Positions 61,446-64,000 of a stretch of 64,000 bases of DNA are shown in pieces. The notes under the pieces are model-generated. The model had not been told where the DNA came from and did no database searches. It worked only from the letters and a program-made list of their open reading frames with translations. This stretch comes from Arachidicoccus terrestris. GTDB lineage: Bacteria > Bacteroidota > Bacteroidia > Chitinophagales > Chitinophagaceae. Each line of letters opens with the position of its first letter. The first letter of the stretch is position 1. Position numbers and translations under genes: made by a program. Location of the stretch: the NCBI RefSeq assembly GCF_020042345.1, contig NZ_CP083387.1, positions 2,480,001-2,544,000 of the forward strand. The letters run 5' to 3'.

Positions 61446-63659
61446 ATGAATGATCAAAAACTAAATACAATGATGCGGACAAGAATTTTGATTTTGATTT
61501 GTTGTGTTTTAAGTATAGTGGCTTGCAGAAAACAGAGTTGGGATGAATATTACGGCAGGCCGGATTCGCTGGCACAACCTATATATCAGGTATTACAAAA
61601 AAAAGGAAATTTTGTTCATTTTCTGAAATGTATCGACAAATCCGGGTACAAGAAAACACTGAGCAATGGTGGCTACTGGACATGTATCGCTCCTAATGAC
61701 GAGGCGTTCGAAAAATTCTTTAAGGATAACGGAATAAGCGGAGACGAAGGTATCGATTCAGTAATGGCGCAGAAGATCGTGAAATATTCATTGATATATA
61801 ATGCTTACCGGAAGGAATCTTTGACTGATTATCAACAGTCGTCCGGACCGGATACCAGTATCGCATTTAAAAGGAAAACAGCTTACTATTCCTGGGTATA
61901 CAAAAATGGAGATTCTTTAATACTTTCTTCAAATGCCAATGGCTTTTTTGTTCCGGAAGATAATAATAATAAGTATTTACCTTATTTTCTGGATAAATTC
62001 TTCACCTTTAAAGGGTTGTCCGCCTATGATTATAATTTTTTCTATCCGGAATCTAAATACACTGGATTTAATATTGCCGGAGCCTCTGTGGTTGAAAGCG
62101 ATATCCCGGCAGAAAATGGGTTAATAGACATTGTTGATCGTGTAATAATGCCTTTGCCTGACTTAGATGACTATCTGAATTCTAAAGATCAATATAGTGA
62201 ATTCCGGAGATTGCTGGCAATGGTGGTATCCTATCAGTCCAATCCGGAGATAACCCAGAGAAACTATGCGTTATCGGGACAACCGGACTCTGTTTATATT
62301 AAATATTTTGATGCCGGGAATGCGCTGGGGCTGGCCTTTTCGCCAAATAATGAGAACTATTTGCTGGGAGGAACGGATGCGCAGATAGATGGGTATGGAA
62401 TGGTTGTTCCTACAAATGATGCGCTGATACCTTATGAGGCAACCATATTACAACATTATAAAACCTTTGAAGCCGCTCCGGTCAGTGTATTGGTAGCCTT
62501 ACTGAATGCACACTTATGGACTTCCGGCCCATGGCCAAGTAACTTAATCAGCTCAGTCAACAGCTCATCAGAACCACCCACCTTCTCTCTTTCCGATATC
62601 GTTGACAAGAAAGTGTGCAGTAATGGATTCTTTTATGGAATCAATAAGGTACAGCAGGCGAATGTTTTCAGAACTGTTTACGGAAAGCCGTTCCTGGATC
62701 CGAATTATACATTAATTACTAAAGCATTGGACCAGGATATTAAGTTCTCTTTGATCAATCCGGCTTTAAAGTTTACGATGGTCATGATTTCAAATGATGT
62801 ATTGAATAATAATGGCTATAGCTATAATACTGATCGCGATGAATGGGTATACCAGCCACCTGGCGGGACGGAGACCGGAGGGTCATTGTCGCAGGCAAGA
62901 GTTAACAGGATATTGGCCTCTTCCGTTTTTTTAACCATGAACGGCGAAATGGATGACCTTTCAGGTGAAGGTATCGTTGAATCATGGAATGGAGAATATG
63001 TCCGGTACAAGGACAATACACTATTTGCCAGCGGAAATATGGATGATGGAACCGTGGTACGTATTGATAGCACTGCCCAGACATTTAATGGGAAGGTTCT
63101 GTACACCACAGGTTTGTTGACATTCTCTGAAGTAGCCACAGGAGCGCATCTTGGCAGGCTGGCCGAATCTGATCCAGATGATTACAGTTATTTTTTCAAA
63201 TATCTGGTTAAATCAAGTATATGGAGTAAATCCGACAGTACGATTACAGGTATGACTGCCGGAAGTCCTTACACGATATTTGTTCCCACCAACGCTGCTA
63301 TAATGGACGCTGTAAGGGCTGGTCTGCTGCCCGGCGACAAAACTACCGGTGAACCTGACTTTAGCCCCTCAGATTTTGGGGACCAACAAAATGTAATCAG
63401 TTTTATCCAATACAACATTTTAAATAAGAACATGGTGGCCCCCGATGGGAAGAAGAACGGGGACTTTGTTACACTGCTTCAAACATTAGATGGGGTCGCA
63501 ACTAAACTAAAGATTGCTAATTCAGTGGGGAGTATGCAGATTTACGGAATGAAGGGCGATGTTGCCAACATGAATGTTGCCAAAAGTAACATCTTATGTG
63601 ATATGGCGATTATTCACAGTATCGATAAGGTCCTTGATTTCAGAACCAGTAGTGAATAG
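61446..63659 (+). CDS. FAS1 (fasciclin) domain lipoprotein
   Basis: Predicted surface lipoprotein of 737 residues. The frame opens at a TTG at 61428, but ATG 61446 is preferred; it gives a lipoprotein signal with lipobox SIVAC. At least two FAS1-type domains can be seen: an N-terminal one (YQVLQKKGNFVHFLKCIDKSGYKKTLSNGGYWTCIAPNDEAFEKFF) and a C-terminal one (SPYTIFVPTNAAIMDAVRAGLLPG ... MNVAKSNILCDMAIIHSIDKVLDF); the middle has a further related segment (DGYGMVVPTNDALIPYE). FAS1 proteins accompany SusC/SusD in many Bacteroidota glycan loci and are thought to bind or present glycans; this is by family knowledge. The next gene is a SusC, and the shared promoter lies upstream. Confidence 0.85.
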   Translation: MNDQKLNTMMRTRILILICCVLSIVACRKQSWDEYYGRPDSLAQPIYQVLQKKGNFVHFLKCIDKSGYKKTLSNGGYWTCIAPNDEAFEKFFKDNGISGDEGIDSVMAQKIVKYSLIYNAYRKESLTDYQQSSGPDTSIAFKRKTAYYSWVYKNGDSLILSSNANGFFVPEDNNNKYLPYFLDKFFTFKGLSAYDYNFFYPESKYTGFNIAGASVVESDIPAENGLIDIVDRVIMPLPDLDDYLNSKDQYSEFRRLLAMVVSYQSNPEITQRNYALSGQPDSVYIKYFDAGNALGLAFSPNNENYLLGGTDAQIDGYGMVVPTNDALIPYEATILQHYKTFEAAPVSVLVALLNAHLWTSGPWPSNLISSVNSSSEPPTFSLSDIVDKKVCSNGFFYGINKVQQANVFRTVYGKPFLDPNYTLITKALDQDIKFSLINPALKFTMVMISNDVLNNNGYSYNTDRDEWVYQPPGGTETGGSLSQARVNRILASSVFLTMNGEMDDLSGEGIVESWNGEYVRYKDNTLFASGNMDDGTVVRIDSTAQTFNGKVLYTTGLLTFSEVATGAHLGRLAESDPDDYSYFFKYLVKSSIWSKSDSTITGMTAGSPYTIFVPTNAAIMDAVRAGLLPGDKTTGEPDFSPSDFGDQQNVISFIQYNILNKNMVAPDGKKNGDFVTLLQTLDGVATKLKIANSVGSMQIYGMKGDVANMNVAKSNILCDMAIIHSIDKVLDFRTSSE

Positions 63660-63770
63660 TTCAGTTGTATGGTGGAGGCTTATTCATATAAGAGACTGGT
63701 CCTGAAAAGGAGGGCTACATTTTATCAATGAAATATTCGCCGCGTTTGCGGAAAATTAAAATATACACGA

Positions 63771-64000
63771 ATGACTAGGATTATAGGAAAATTCTTTCTC
63801 GCAGCAGTTATACTTGTTTTTTCTGCAATAGCAATATGCAGCAGCAACTCCGTTATGGCGCAGGATGGAGCAAAGCGGACAATTATACGCGGTAGGGTAT
63901 TAGATGGGAATACCCATCTGCCACTTAGAGGAGCGACAGTCACTGAGATCGATAAAGATGACCGTACGATTAATGGAACCGCTACTGACATTGATGGTAA
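63771..64000 (+). CDS. SusC-like TonB-dependent transporter, N-terminal part only (runs off the window)
   Basis: The ATG at 63771 opens a frame that is still open at the window end. The visible 76 residues are a signal peptide (FFLAAVILVFSAIAICSSNSVMAQ) followed by the start of a carboxypeptidase-regulatory-like domain (IIRGRVLDGNTHLPLRGATVTEID). This is the standard N-terminus of SusC proteins. It lies 111 bp after the FAS1 gene and presumably in the same operon, with a SusD expected beyond the edge. Confidence 0.85.
   Translation, partial: MTRIIGKFFLAAVILVFSAIAICSSNSVMAQDGAKRTIIRGRVLDGNTHLPLRGATVTEIDKDDRTINGTATDIDG

Noticed and set aside
1-64000. CRISPR arrays, tRNA and rRNA genes, prophage or plasmid functions
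   Set aside because: I saw no regularly spaced repeat array, no tRNA-like cloverleaf, no rRNA sequence and no phage or replication genes.

Overview
The window is a carbohydrate-utilisation region of a Bacteroidota chromosome. The evidence is four complete SusC/SusD pairs plus the start of a fifth SusC, SusD lipoprotein signals, a type IX secretion (T9SS) C-terminal domain, a FAS1 lipoprotein and TAnnTTTG-type -7 promoter boxes. The style of the genes suggests a Chitinophagaceae- or Sphingobacteriaceae-like organism, but the genus cannot be set from the sequence alone. The genes read as a multi-operon system for rhamnose-containing pectin (rhamnogalacturonan, RG) together with the full intracellular L-rhamnose pathway.

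Layout. 28-3043: GH92 alpha-mannosidase and a BSP-family metallopeptidase, closed by a terminator. 3397-8101: first SusC/SusD pair, closed by a terminator. 8197-11814 (minus): LacI-type regulator and GH78 alpha-L-rhamnosidase. 12108-16699: second SusC/SusD pair. 17078-19978: GH106 alpha-L-rhamnosidase. 20080-27408: rhamnose permease, rhamnulose-1-phosphate aldolase/lactaldehyde dehydrogenase fusion, rhamnose isomerase, rhamnulokinase and FMN L-lactate dehydrogenase, ending in a strong terminator. 27928-37699: third SusC/SusD pair, GH28 and a DUF4450-type protein. 38135-48929: fourth SusC/SusD pair, a two-domain carbohydrate esterase, GH28 and GH43. 48939-49341: a scar made of a TnpB C-terminal fragment (IS200/IS605) abutting the last codons of a probable GH27 alpha-galactosidase. 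49353-57031 (minus): two unusual GH43 proteins, rhamnose mutarotase, GH105 and GH2. 57675-60986: a tandem-duplicated PL9-like lyase with a T9SS tail. 61446-64000: a FAS1 lipoprotein and the start of another SusC.

How the genes fit together. Surface lyase, GH28, esterase and SusC/D functions would cut and import RG oligosaccharides. GH105, GH106, GH78, GH2, GH43 and GH28 would trim them. RhaM, RhaT, RhaI, RhaB, the RhaD-type fusion and LldD would take L-rhamnose to dihydroxyacetone phosphate plus L-lactate and then pyruvate.

Most notable observation: seven promoters share a 20-bp direct repeat close to CAGGATGGTACAGGATAGTT (10-bp period). In every case a TAnnTTTG-like -7 box follows after exactly 17 bp. 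The sites precede GH106, rhaT, SusC (27928), SusC (38135), the GH2/GH105/rhaM operon, the PL9-like gene and the FAS1 gene. This looks like one activator regulon spanning the whole system, and no obvious cognate activator is encoded in the window. The first two SusC/D pairs and GH78 lack the motif; the GH78/SusC intergenic region instead has LacI-like sites.
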